Positions 20,279 to 30,650 of a stretch of DNA of 64,000 bases are shown piece by piece; the stretch's first letter is position 1, and each line of letters starts with the position of its first letter. The notes beneath the pieces were generated by a model. That model was not told the DNA's origin. It saw only the letters and a list, made by a program, of their open reading frames with translations, and made no database searches. The stretch spans positions 28,105,478 through 28,169,477 of the forward strand of contig JAGTTD010000015.1 of NCBI GenBank assembly GCA_018398585.1, in the 5' to 3' direction. This DNA comes from Simmondsia chinensis. Lineage: Eukaryota; Streptophyta; Magnoliopsida; Caryophyllales; Simmondsiaceae. The translations under genes were made by a program, and so were the position numbers.

Positions 20279-21166
20279 AGGGTTATTAATGTCAAAGGTC
20301 CCAATACTAGTCCTTATGTCAATTTAGTCCTTGTTGTGTCAATTTAGCCCTTGTACAATTCAAATAGTGTCAATTTGGTCCTTAAAGTAAAATTTATATC
20401 AAATTTTAATGAAATTTTTAATAGTTCGGCCGCAGGTTGGGTTAAATTGAGTCAATTGGTGGATTTCTAATAAGTTACTTGCATCTAACATAATTGTGCT
20501 ATTAAAAATTACGTCACGGACTTAACTTTAATTTGATCAAATGACTAAATTGACACAATTTTAATTGTAGAGGGACTAAAAAAAGAAGTTATTAAAATTT
20601 TATCAATCTGGTGTCTTTTGTTTAAATTAGATAGAATTTATCAGCATTCAATGAACTTTTTATCGTGATTTGTTGAAAATATTTATATGGATTGTAAATA
20701 TTATCACAATTATAAGATGATTGGTAGAAGATGTTTTCCTTTAAAACAAGCAAGGAATATCTTAAGGTGAAAATATATTTTTCGTTGAAACAAATAACTG
20801 AAAACCTCAACATGAATTACATTTTCCGTAGAAAAGGTTGTCCGAGTGAAAATTACTTCCCCTAAAACAAATGGAACCTAGAGTTAGTATCAATTTTTTT
20901 ATATAAAAAAAGCAACATACCCAGTGGCCCAAGGATTCCCACCTAAGCAGGGTCTGGGGGAGGAGCGGATGTACACAGCCTTCCCCTTTCAGGGTATTAC
21001 CCCCTGAAGAGAGGCTGTTTTCGAGTGCCCCCAACCTGAGGGTTAGGATTTCCAAGGAGGTCACTCATCCCGAGACTGTAGAGGGGCTAAATTGACATAA
21101 TTAAATGTACAAAGACTAAATTGATAAAAAATCAAAAGTACAGGGACTATTAGTGTAAATAACCCT
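20279..21166. mobile_element. TIR element (MITE-like) interrupted by a SINE fragment
   Basis: The ends are inverted: AGGGTTATTAATGTCAAAGG on the left, and AGGGTTATTTACACTAATAG on the reverse complement of the right. Both arms then carry short units of TGTCAATTTAGTCCTTGT type (20311-20400; inverted at 21085-21140). A truncated 5S SINE lies within the right half. No transposase and no clear target duplication were found. Confidence 0.6.
20908..21085 (-). mobile_element. 5S-derived SINE, 5'-truncated
   Basis: On the minus strand only the last 35 bp or so of the 5S head remains (GGGATGAGTGACCTCCTTGG, 21040-21073). It is followed by the complete tail (CTCAGGTTGGGGGCACTCG, GGGGAAGGCTGTGTACATCC, GGGCCACTGGGTATGTTG). 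Confidence 0.82.
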
Positions 21167-21519
21167 ATGATATACAAAGTTTATGGAATAAAAGTAATTT
21201 CATCCAGCAACAAAATAGTAAATTAAATAGTCAAATAAATATTTAAATAATAAAAATATGAAATATTTACCATTATTTTATTACCTTGAAGACTCACAAT
21301 TATGCATGGCCCATAAATATATATATATATATATATATGTATGTGAGGTTATTAATATTGGAACCCTCTCCAAATGAGGACAAAAGAGAGGGTGGCACCA
21401 CCAGTTGTGGCCTGAAAAGGGCATAAATATATAGTAAGGTACTAAGATAAAAATAATCAAGCGAAAATGTTTAAATAAATAAATAAAGTCATTTTCAACG
21501 GGGTCAAGGACATATGGGA

Positions 21520-21777
21520 GGAAAATCGTTATAGAACCTTGAAAGGATTGTATCTGCTGATTCACTTGAACAGGTTATCTACCGATAGTTCACTTAGTAT
21601 TCTCCTTACCTTTGTAAAAAAAAAAAATTATATATATATATAGGAGGGGCCTCATCATAGACAGGGCTGAGGAGATGCAAATGGAGAATCGTTGCAGAGC
21701 CTCGAAATTGTTGTATATGCTAATCCACTCGGACAAGTTATCCACCGATAGTTCACTTAGTATTCTCCTGACCTTTG

Positions 21778-21826
<49 letters not shown>

Positions 21827-22330
21827 GAGGGGCCTCATTGTAGATGTAGATGGAGAATCGTTGCAGAGCCTCGAAATTATTGTATACGCTAATTAACTTG
21901 GATAGACTATTTATTAATAGCTCATTTGATGTTCTTTTTAATTTTTTTAAAAACATGAAAGAAAATAAAGGGAGGGAGACCACAGGGCCTGTCCTAGCAT
22001 TTTCGGGGCCTCAAGCAAAATTTTCAAATAGGAACCTTTATGTATACCAAATAATAAAAATCTTGATCACAAAACTTAGTAATATTAACAACCGACACTT
22101 TTAAAATGAAAAACCCAAAAATTCAGGGCCCGGAAATCTTGGAGGTTATGTTTGGTCCCGGGACACGATTTTAGGTCAATTTGAGCACGGTCGAGAAGAT
22201 ATAGAGAGAGAAAATTGTTAGAGAACTTGAAAGAATTGTATACCCTGTATTTTAATTTGTTATGATAGTCTATCTATCGATAACTCTTCTAATATCCTGC
22301 TAATCTTTCAAATAGAATAAATATATAAGA
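21520..22330. repeat. cluster of diverged repeats with (TA)n tracts
   Basis: Four related units are spaced along this stretch (near 21523, 21680, 21850 and 22200). Each has GAGAATCGTTGCAGAGCCTCGAAA, then about 40 bp later GTTATCCACCGATAGTTCAC, then a cytosine-poor spacer with (TA)n and GGAGGGGCCTCAT. The second and third units are most alike; the fourth is old. (TA)n tracts lie at 21629-21641 and 21780-21822. A short piece at 21979-22020 (CAGGGCCTGTCCTAG, then GGGGCCTCAAGC) resembles hAT transposon termini. Confidence 0.6.
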
Positions 22331-22569
22331 AAATAAAGATAGTAGGGGCCCATTGTAGTCCAAGTGGGTAATGGAACCATGTGCAATCATATGGTGGTTG
22401 GCCCTTTCAGGCCCACTTTAACTCACTTTTTTCACCTTCTTGAAAATGATAGCTCAAATAAATATTAATTTTTTTATTTTTTAAAAATATTTCTTATTGG
22501 TAATATTTTTAATTTTAATTGTAATATTTCTTGGGATATATCAAGTTTTAATATTAAGCTCAATATTTA

Positions 22570-22594
22570 TGATTTTTTTTTTTTTTTTTTTTTT
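22570..22594. repeat. homopolymer T run
   Basis: This is a tract of about 25 T in otherwise featureless AT-rich DNA (22330-22720 holds no recognisable gene). Confidence 0.5.
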
Positions 22595-22719
22595 AGGTGC
22601 TCCATAGCATCATGATGCTAGTCACTGATTGACAGCAACCAACATGTCATCTTCAACTAAGTAAAAAGGGTGATATGAGAAGAAGATTACACAATAGTAA
22701 TACAGTAAATAATACGCGT

Positions 22720-22990
22720 TAAATTTCACTAGCCCTTTTAAGCCCAACTCACGGAGTTGGAATATACGAGATCTACGTATAAGCTCAAATGGGGTTCCAT
22801 TCCAAAACCAATTGACAATAGGTGAAGTAACCCACTAGACTTATAAGGTGATATCTTCTTTATCACAACTCCAATATGGGATTCGGATTACTAGGCTCAC
22901 ATGTAGAGTCTTGACACTCCCCCTCATATGTGGGTCTACTACAAAAGCAACACTCACGTTCTCTGATCCACTTGGATCCAACATTAATTA
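22720..22990. mobile_element. possible LTR/TRIM remnant
   Basis: The style of this stretch (AAGCCCAACTCACGGAGTTGG, ACTCCAATATGGGATTCGG, CTTGACACTCCCCCTCATATG) is that of short plant LTRs that end near a CACTCCCCCTC polypurine complement. No partner LTR was found in the window, so the call rests on sequence style alone. Confidence 0.3.
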
Positions 22991-23129
22991 GAGAGGCCCT
23001 CAGTGCAACAAATACAAATGCACCCCTCTTTCCGAGAATCAGTTGCGACAAACAAGATATCGGGATCATCAATCCGATCTGATACTATATAAATAATACG
23101 GGTATTTATTTCTGGTGTACTCCCTCCCC

Positions 23130-23130
<1 letters not shown>

Positions 23131-23164
<34 letters not shown>
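23131..23164. repeat. homopolymer run of 34 C
   Basis: This pure C tract is preceded by CTCCCTCCCCT. It creates artificial poly-Gly/poly-Pro reading frames. Its true length needs independent sequencing. Confidence 0.8.
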
Positions 23165-23166
<2 letters not shown>

Positions 23167-23399
23167 AGTTTTCTTTTATCATTTTCTCTTCGCTAACATA
23201 TTTTTGGGGGCAATAGGTGTTTATGTCGGTATAGAGTCTTTTTAACTGAAATATCTTAAAACTAATGCTAACATCACTAATACAAGGACACCCATGAAAA
23301 TATGTCACATACTAGAAGGAAGAGTAACTCATAAACATTATAAACTCAAGGCATAAAAAAAGCAAAAAAATTAAGCATAATCTCGTAGCTTAATCCCAA
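23165..23399. other. intergenic DNA without recognisable features
   Basis: No terminal repeats or coding similarity were seen. Confidence 0.4.
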
Positions 23400-23452
23400 A
23401 CTGTGCTTATGCGGGAGCCCTCGAGGCACTGGGTTGTTGTTGTTGTTGTATT
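23400..23452 (+). mobile_element. short 5'-truncated RTE/SINE tail
   Basis: Only the last part of the tail is present (CTGTGCTTATGCGGGAGCC, then CTCGAGGCACTGGG), followed by (TTG)5. The rest to 24060 holds no recognisable gene. Confidence 0.75.
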
Positions 23453-24060
23453 TTTTTTTTTTGGGTGTCTTGGGTGCTTTGGCTTGGCTCTTAATCTTGT
23501 CAAGTATGCATTGTCGGAGTCTTGTTTGATGAGTACTGCAACACGCCACGAGAAGGGCCACATAAAAATGTCAAGAATAGGAGATAGTTGGTCGTTAATG
23601 ACCAAATTGTTCCTAAGCACCCTCTTTCTCGAGACATTCTCGTGACTTGTAGACTTGTTACTTTTTCAATAATTAGAGAGAAAAATCTTGACAAAATCTG
23701 TCACACGCACAAAAGCGAACTCGAGAAAGCCCATAGGAGTAGGACAAAAATAAAAAGAGAAGTATCTCCTAAAACTAAAAGAAATACACTTAAAAACCTA
23801 AACTTATACCCCTTCACCAACTCCTTAGGTACTAAGTCCTATGACGCCTAGAAACAAACACCAAAACTCGACCGAATACTCCAACATGAAAACACTCAAA
23901 ACCTACTCCATACCTTCTAATATACTAGGAGTTGCTTCCGTACTTTTTGAACAAATTTTCTTTATTTTATTTCTCCTCACAACCTCATGGGTTTTGTTGG
24001 AGTTACAACAATTATCGAAAAAATAATTCTGAATCCTCCTTCCTTTCCCCCTCTCACCAC

Positions 24061-24426
24061 TAGGGGTGTATTTGAGCCAAGTCGGGCTCGAGCCTGTCAG
24101 GTTCAAGGCTCGGTTCATTAATAAGCAATAAGTTCGGCTCGTCAAAAGTTCGGGTTTAGCTTAGCTCGTTCTAACCCCGTGCGAGTTTCGAATTAAACTT
24201 GCAATATTTCGACTCACTTAAATTCAGTATAGGATCATTTGAGCATGTTCAAACTCAAGCTCAGCTCATTTAAGCTCCAATTTAGTTTCATTGGACAAAA
24301 TTTAAGTAAATACATTACACTAAAGAAAGCTCGTTTAGGGCTGGCGAGCCTATGAACTTGAGCTTTAATATACTTGAACTTAACTTGATAAACTAGACGA
24401 ACCGGCTCGACTCGTTTACGCCCGAA
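24061..24426. mobile_element. hAT-like MITE upstream of the bHLH gene
   Basis: The left end is TAGGGGTGTATTTGAGCC. The right end, reverse complemented, is TCGGGCGTAAACGAGTCGAGCC. The body is rich in CTCGAGCC/AGCTCAGCTC units, as in the 37961-38538 copy. The flanks CTCACCAC (24053-24060) and CTTACCAT (24427-24434) agree at six of eight positions, both differences being C/T. It ends about 240 bp before the ATG of the IBH1-like gene, so it is part of that gene's upstream region. Confidence 0.62.
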
Positions 24427-24556
24427 CTTACCATCGTACATTTCCCATCTCTCTCTCTCTCACTCTCTCTCTTGCCAGAAAACTTTACTCTCATTCTCTT
24501 CACACACGTTTTGTTGAAAGATCCCCTCCTTCCTTCTCTCTCCTCCCAGTTAATCT

Positions 24557-24660
24557 GTATAAGTACAAATTGTGTCAGAACTAGTCAGACCTTCAAAATC
24601 TCCTTTTGTCTATCTGATACCAGGCCCCCTCTCTCCTCTCTCTCTCTCTCTCTCTAAATC
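24557..24660 (+). promoter_or_regulatory. putative core promoter/5' UTR of the IBH1-like gene
   Basis: A TATAAGT motif lies at 24558-24564, about 105 bp before the ATG, and the leader contains a CT microsatellite (24636-24656). Pyrimidine-rich leaders are common in plant genes. The assignment is positional only and no transcript evidence is available. Confidence 0.3.
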
Positions 24661-24663
24661 CCT

Positions 24664-25083
24664 ATGAATCCCAAAACTTGTACTAACATTTCACTCAAAA
24701 AAAAGTTCACAATTCACTTCCTTAAAGCTCTAAAGAAGATCAACACTCAAAAGAGGCCTTTACGTACACAAAGATACAATAGGGTCAAGGTAGCTGCAGA
24801 TTCAACCATGGCTTCTGTGGTTGGGTCCCGTCGAGCTTGGAGCCGAGCCATGCTTTTTAACATCCGGTGCAGAAGAATGGCGAACCGGGTACCGGTGGTT
24901 CGAGCCAGAAGGATGAGGCGGCCGCGTGGCGGTTCTGACCAGACAGACCAGCTTAGGAGGCTGGTTCCTGGTGGTGAAGCCATGGATGTGTATAGTTTGT
25001 TGGATGAAACTGCACATTACATAAAGTGCTTGGCTACTCAGGTAAAGGTGATGAGAAATATTGTGGATTACTGCTCTACCTGA
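24664..25083 (+). CDS. IBL1: IBH1-like atypical bHLH transcription regulator
   Basis: This is a 139-residue intronless ORF and the only convincing host gene in the window. The N-terminal part has FLKALKKI, then VAADSTMASVVGSRRAWSRA (residues 43-62), then a short Arg-rich stretch (RCRRMANRVPVVRARRMRRP). The C-terminus carries the helix-loop-helix LRRLVPGGEAMDVYSLLDET, then AHYIKCLATQVKVM (97-130). This order and size match the plant IBH1/IBL family: atypical bHLH proteins whose basic region lacks the E-box-reading residues, and which act in the nucleus by pairing with activating bHLH factors to restrain cell elongation in the brassinosteroid/gibberellin growth network. IBH1-like 1 is the closest match from memory; IBH1 and related small bHLHs are alternatives. 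The start is the first in-frame ATG after the CT-rich leader. AATAAA occurs at 25101, just after the stop. Confidence 0.85.
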   Translation: MNPKTCTNISLKKKFTIHFLKALKKINTQKRPLRTQRYNRVKVAADSTMASVVGSRRAWSRAMLFNIRCRRMANRVPVVRARRMRRPRGGSDQTDQLRRLVPGGEAMDVYSLLDETAHYIKCLATQVKVMRNIVDYCST

Positions 25084-25143
25084 GGTACATAGTTAAAAAA
25101 AATAAAAAATTAATGTTTGATTATGATGATGGTATAGTTTTAA

Positions 25144-25626
25144 GGGTTTTTTTCCAGAAAATTATTTTTAAAAGTAGTTATTTTTTATTTAACTATCATA
25201 ATTTTTAAAATTTTCGGAAAGTTACCTTCAAAAGTTGACATATTTTCAATCAACCATCTGCATTGACCTCGTTAGTATTCCGTTTGGGTTACATGAGTAA
25301 TTTTGCTTAGATTATATATTAAAAACATGAAAATTGTAATCTAGCATTATATTGTTAAAGAGGTTCTATGCGCATATTCGAATCTTTGTAACTATAAGCA
25401 TGTATGGGATTCGAACTCATACATATAAATCATATAACGGTACATATATTGCTTTACCAAGTGAGCTCACACTAATATCTGTGTTCATCTCTCCATTTTT
25501 TGTGTTAATATAGATGGTTGATTGAAAAAAATTAAACTTTTGAATGTGATTTTCGGAATTAAAAGTTACGATAGTTAAGTAAAAAATGACTACTTTTAAA
25601 TGTGTTTTTCAGTTACAAAAAAACCC
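25144..25626. mobile_element. Tourist-like MITE just downstream of the bHLH gene
   Basis: The inverted ends extend over about 130 bp: left GGGTTTTTTTCCAGAAAATT, then AAAAGTAGTTATTTTTTATT; right, reverse complemented, GGGTTTTTTTGTAACTGAAA, then AAAAGTAGTCATTTTTTACT, ending in both arms with TCAATCAACCATCT. TAA flanks both sides (25141-25143 and 25627-25629), as for PIF/Harbinger MITEs. A Mutator-like origin is possible because the TIRs are long. It lies 60 bp past the bHLH stop codon, so it may supply the transcript end. Confidence 0.7.
25380..25470 (-). other. tRNA-like sequence (A and B boxes) inside the MITE
   Basis: The minus strand reads GTGAGCTCACTTGGTAAAGC, then about 35 bp later GAGTTCGAATCCC. 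These resemble the A and B boxes of a tRNA-type RNA polymerase III promoter. It does not fold as a normal tRNA with a complete acceptor stem by eye, so it is probably a tRNA-derived SINE remnant. Confidence 0.35.
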
Positions 25627-25629
25627 TAA

Positions 25630-26639
25630 TTCAGAAAACGAAGAAGAAAGAAAGAAAAGGAGAAAAAGGAATAAAGATGAATGGTAAAATATTTCAATTA
25701 GCAGAAGATTATAATTGAGAAATTTAAGATTGGAGTATAGATTCAGTAAAGATGGACTTGTACATTAGTGGTAAGAAGTATATGGTAACTGTATTTTGTG
25801 TTACTCAAGGATAATATATGTTTGCTGTATTTATTTACGCGTACGATTTTACTTGAACAAGATCTGTTCTATAGGCTCGTAGTTCTGCATCCTTGAGTTT
25901 CAAGGAGACAGGGAACTAAGTTTGATGGATGAACTATGACCATGTAACCAGAGTGTGATTATCGACTCCGATGTATTTATTAACGCGGAGTAAAACAAAA
26001 AAGAAAAAAGAAAAAAAGTTTGTCCTTTGTCACTCGTTCTTCATCTAAGATAAACATAAGGTAATGTAGTCAAATTCTCTCTCTTTTCTCTCTACTTGTT
26101 CCCCACTTTTGCGGTTTTTCTAGGGCTCTACTTCGATTGGTGCGCCTGCTTGTATTGAGAGTTTTCTCTCTAATTATAGAAAAAAAATGTTGAAGAAGAA
26201 CCTAGCCATGGAATCAATGGCATTCTATATGACAAACAGTAGCGATTGTTTTTTATTTTCATCTTTTAAAGGCTATCTCTAATGTACCTTTGATGATTTT
26301 ATCTTCTTAATTATAAAAACAACAGTCGTATGTTTGCAAAGATTTGAATGATTGATTATACGCTCATTCATTTGTATACCTCTTTGATAGTTTATTAACA
26401 ACTAAAGAGAATATATTTTAGGGTTTGTATGGTATCAATTTTTGTCTGTAATTTTTGGTTTTTGAGTTAACAACTATATCTTTAGAACGATTTCTCTCTT
26501 GTTTTGGTTTCTTGTGTTTTCAATTTTTAATCAAAGCAAGAAAAAAGTAAATAAACTAAAACCAAGAAAGAACCAATTCTGTAACATTGCTTATAATTTT
26601 TACAATTTAAAAATTGCAAATAGAAAATGATATTGAACA
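25630..26639. other. intergenic DNA with an L1-like tail
   Basis: The segment 26096-26190 (CCCCACTTTTGCGGTTTTTC, TGTATTGAGAGTTTTCTCTC, then poly(A)) matches the end of the L1 tail at 2000-2095. The remainder has no recognisable feature. Confidence 0.4.
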
Positions 26640-26905
26640 AACCTTTAGTTCTACTCGTATGCACGCATATATGGAGCGCGGACTGTTATGTAATGGTCAA
26701 TCATATAATAACGACCTTAAAATCGGTAATGTAAAGATCATTACATTACTTGATGGCTTTCATCTAACCCCAAACAGACCCTTAGTTCTACTCGTCAGCA
26801 CACATATACGGAGTGGACTATTATGTAATGATCAATCACGTAACAACTGGCTTAAAATCTATAACGTAAAGATCATTACGTTACCTGATGGCTTTTATCT
26901 GATTT
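26640..26905 (+). repeat. tandem duplication, two units of about 135 bp
   Basis: Units 26636-26772 and 26776-26905 share AGTTCTACTCGTxxGCACxCATATAxGGAG, TTATGTAATGxTCAATCA, then GTAAAGATCATTAC and TTACxTGATGGCTTT. Within each unit the TAATGxTC and GATCATTA parts are inverted, so each could form a short hairpin. The function is unknown. Confidence 0.7.
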
Positions 26906-28054
26906 CATGGACTTAGCTTGTTTTTAACCTAAGTGTTGCAGGATCTAAGACTTGAAGAACTGTAAAGGTGAGGAAATTATTAACTCCATCATATTCATCT
27001 ACATACTTAGTCCAGGCCTCGGATATACAAGTGTGCCTATTTTGTATTGCATTTCGGCATTATTTATCAAAAAAAATCTACATGCCTACACATTGGTTCT
27101 ATCATAAACTTTTTGCAATTTCACAGACCTATAATTTTTGGCAGGCATACAATTTTTTTTGATAATTAGAGAAAATCCTTAGTACAAGCCGACTCACCCA
27201 CTGAAAGCGGAGCCTTGTACATTTTTGGGGGGGCATACATGGATTTTCATATGCTAGGAATCTTATTATTAATTAGATAAAATATCTTGTCAAGTTTCTC
27301 ACTTTTGTCCAAAAGATAGCACATGTTAAGTGCAACGCTCAATTTTGATTCAGATACTTGTATTTAACTACAGAGACATTATACCTACTATAACGACTCA
27401 ACCCGATACTGTTGCAATATAATCTATGAAGGAAGAAAGTTCCTTACCGTGCCAATAATTGACCACTTAAACCCAAAAGGCGAAGGCTTTTATTGCTTTA
27501 ATGTAAGGATGGAGTCATTTATAAATTGATCAAACTCTGTATATTTAACCCATGTGAAATTGGGACATATGCCAACGACTACAGTGTTGTGGGACTTAGG
27601 TATATGTCATGACAATCCCCTAATTAATATAGTGGCAAGTCCAAAGTCTGTTATGCAATGGGTTTTACTCGACTTGATTCTTGTGAAATTTTCATTGGTC
27701 TCGTGACTATTTCATCGAGCTGGTATATATGCGATTCACATATACAACTTAAATAAGGTTTAATTCTAAAACTAACTGCAGTCGTTGGAGTAGCACATTA
27801 AGTTATATACTAATCTCTTCTTTCTCACAAACGTTGTTACTGCCAAATGTTAACAATAATTATTTGCCTAAGAATGCTTTAATTTCTCACCCAACACCAA
27901 CTAACTATAGCTTGAAGCATAAGCAATCAAAAAGATAAGATACTCATAAAGATCAGCAAAGAATAAAGAATAATATTAAGAAACCAGGTGGCAATTGCCT
28001 TCCACTAATGACATTATTAGACTCATTGATTATGCTGTGTTAAATGTTTTGTTA
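26906..28054. other. intergenic DNA without a recognisable gene
   Basis: A fragment at 27150-27235 (GATAATTAGAGAAAATCC, then CCACTGAAAGCGGAGCC) resembles the ends of the L1-like tails elsewhere. Nothing else was identified. Confidence 0.4.
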
Positions 28055-28305
28055 TCCCTTTTTACTGAAAATCATCTAAATTTTAAGTGCAGTTAAAAAT
28101 TACTTAATTTTTTAATATTATACCTTAATGTGATGTTGGTTACATTCATTAGTTTTTGCTGACATTACATTTTTAAAAAAATAAAAAAATTAACGGACTT
28201 TAACATTGCCACTTTAAGATGTGACATTGAAAAATTATAAAATCTAGGTGGTTTTTTTGAAACTTTATCTAAAATTTGGGTGATTTTCTATTAAAAAAAA
28301 AAAAC
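28055..28305. mobile_element. short MITE with inverted ends
   Basis: Left CTGAAAATCATCTAAATTTT and right AAAATTTGGGTGATTTTCTA are inverted copies. The interior TIR homology fades after about 40 bp. No ORF was seen, and the superfamily was not assigned. Confidence 0.5.
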
Positions 28306-28420
28306 CCCTATTTTTTATTCCTTCTCATTATGTTGTGCACTCCCTAGGTGAAGCATCCTTAGTTAGCTCAATCTTCTAATTATCAAAAAAAAAAAGGAAA
28401 AAGTATTAAAGAAATTAATA

Positions 28421-28652
28421 GGAACGTACCCAGTGTCTCAAGGGCTCCCACCTATGTAGAGTCTGGGGGCGGATGTACTCAGCCTTCCCCCTTCAGGGTG
28501 TTAACCTGAAGAGAGGCTGTTTTCGAGTGCCCCTAACTTGAGGGTGAGGACTTTCCAAGAGGCCACCCATCCCGGTACTGCTCTTGCCCAAACATGCTAA
28601 ACTTCGGAGTTCTAATGGGATTCGATGACGGCATGTTGGTGTCCTCTTTGGT
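28421..28652 (-). mobile_element. 5S rRNA-derived SINE, full length
   Basis: On the minus strand the head (about 28650-28544) reads GACACCAACATGCCG, GAATCCCATTAGAACTCCGAAG, CATGTTTGGGCAAGAGCAG, GGGATGGGTGGCCTC. The tail follows: CTCAAGTTAGGGGCACTCG, GGGGGAAGGCTGAGTACATCC, GAGACACTGGGTACG. The TTG end is lost. A 13-bp target-site duplication with one mismatch flanks it (28408-28420 AAAGAAATTAATA; 28653-28665 AAAGAAATTGATA). Confidence 0.92.
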
Positions 28653-28665
28653 AAAGAAATTGATA

Positions 28666-29670
28666 TTATAAATAAAAGTAATCCTAGGATTAGATGAACT
28701 GTAACCCAAGCCACATGTTGATTTTGCATGAACTCAGGATACTTTATCACGAATTTCTTCTCCTAGGCACATTCAACCTAATATCGTATTATAAGACAAA
28801 TAGGATTTGATTTATGTACTGACGTTGATAATATACTTTTTAGGTCTCCTAAAATTTTAAAATGAGGTATCTCAACTTTGGTAAGTTCATTTAGGTACCA
28901 TTAGCATAACGAAATTAAAGTCTGTTAATTTTTGCTAACGTGACAAAAAGAAAAGATATTTCGGAAAATAACTTATGCAACTAATGGACCAAAACACTCC
29001 AAATATTTTAGATAAATTAGAGGAGGATTTGTGATTTTTAAATTTTTGTAATTGTTAACATTTTAATTCTTTTATATTGTTTAAAATATTCTTTATTTTT
29101 GATATTTTTTAATGGTAAGTTTTTTTACCCTTAGCTAAATTATTTTATAGGTATATTTTTAGTTATATAGCTATATAAACTAATGGTATCATAATAATTA
29201 CACAGAGGACATCGGGGGGGAAAAAAAAAAGTTACCTAAGTTTTGTATACTTAAAAATATTTTAAAACCACTATGTATCTAAAAGATATATTTTCAAACT
29301 TCAGAGTATCTAAATTAAATTTTATTTAAGAAATTTAAATTAATTAGAAGGCATTATATATTTAAGAAAAAGAATAAAAACGACATAATATTTACAATAT
29401 ATATAAAAAGAATAACATGCTATAGAAAAAGAACAAGAAGAAAGACATGCTTTAAGCTTCATGTTGTGCTTCTCGTTCTTACTTTTCAAAACATGTTGTC
29501 TTTTTGTTAATTTTCAAACATATTTCCCTTGTAATATTTATAGTAAGTTTTAGGGAGAGGACATTAATGCATCGTAAATACTATTTGTAATAATGAGTCT
29601 AATACAGCAACAATAATCAAGTGCCTCGTAAAGGCTTATGTTGAGTCAGAGTCTAAGGGATAATATTTAT
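28666..29670. other. AT-rich intergenic DNA
   Basis: Parts of 28830-29330 look like a decayed TIR element (AATTTTAAAATGAGGTATCTC versus an inverted match near 29250-29310). No gene was seen. Confidence 0.35.
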
Positions 29671-30650
29671 CACTACAAGAAAATTAGACAAATAAGGCAA
29701 AAAAATTTTGCCTCAATAAAGCAATAAAGTGCCTTACTTACCTAATAGGGCAAAAATTAATTTTGCCGCAAATTTGCCTTATCGGATATGACTTATTAGA
29801 TAATTAAGGCAAAAATAATTTTGCCCCCTTAGGATAGTAGCTAATACGGCACAAAATTTTGCCGCCAAAAGTCATTCAAGTTCCGAAGCCTAAATGACTT
29901 ATACAGCATTATAAAGTGCTGTATTAGGCCTTAGGCATTTATGGCTTAATACGGCACTATATTGTGCCATATTAAAGCTAAAGATTTAAAGCTTAATACG
30001 ACACTATAAAGTGCCATATTAGAACTAAAGATATAAGGCTTAATATGGCACTATAATGTGCCGTGTTAGGCATTAAACATATATGGTTTAATACGGCACT
30101 ATTTTGTGTCGTATTATACCTAAAGATGTAAAGTTTAAACATCACTATAATATGATGTATTAGGCCTTAGACATAATCCCACCAAAACCAATAAAATACA
30201 AATCAACTAGCACCGAAATTTTCATAACATCATCAAAAAGTACCAAACTCCAATACCAAAATGCATTACAACCAAATAAACTCAAAGCAATGTATACAAG
30301 TTTTCACAATCTTATCAAATCAAATACATAGCAACCTACTACAAGAGTATCCCAAGAAGTCGAGCTTTGTTGTCCACCACCTTGGTTTTGAATCTACGTT
30401 GAACATTTATTGTTAAACATAGATAAATTTTATCATTTCAATTTAGTATTGATAAAAAAGCAACACAAATAATATTACCATAAATTGCATCATGGACATC
30501 ATCTCCTCCTTGAAGTAGCCTCCCTCTCCGCAGCCTCGGCTCTAAACTGGGCGTGCTCAGCTCTCAATTGGGCGGCCTCAGCTCTCAGCTAGGATTCCCT
30601 TTCTGCAGCTTCGGCTCTTAGTTGGGCTTCCTCAAGGCTTCATTGACATA
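29671..30650. mobile_element. CACTA (En/Spm) transposon end with subterminal repeats
   Basis: The end CACTACAAGAAAATTAGAC is the diagnostic CACTA terminus. It is followed by a subterminal array (29690-30130) of short direct and inverted units such as TTAATACGGCACTAT and AAGTGCCATATTA, the usual transposase-binding type arrangement. At 30490-30640 the minus strand encodes repeated LRAEAAERE/QLRAEHAQ heptads, like the C-terminal coiled coil of plant CACTA-associated transposase proteins. A right terminus (TTTTCTTGTAGTG) was not seen, so the element is truncated or scrambled. Confidence 0.7.
30490..30640 (-). pseudogene. CACTA protein C-terminal coiled-coil remnant
   Basis: The minus strand reads LRAEAAERES, a stop, LRAEAAQLRAEHAQFRAEAA, then EREATSRRR and another stop. 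The Ala/Glu/Leu heptads form a coiled coil. Comparable repeats end many plant proteins of the Transposase_24/En-Spm family. The internal stop and the lack of an upstream domain mark it as a relic. The assignment rests on the CACTA terminus next to it and on repeat style, so it is moderate. Confidence 0.5.
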
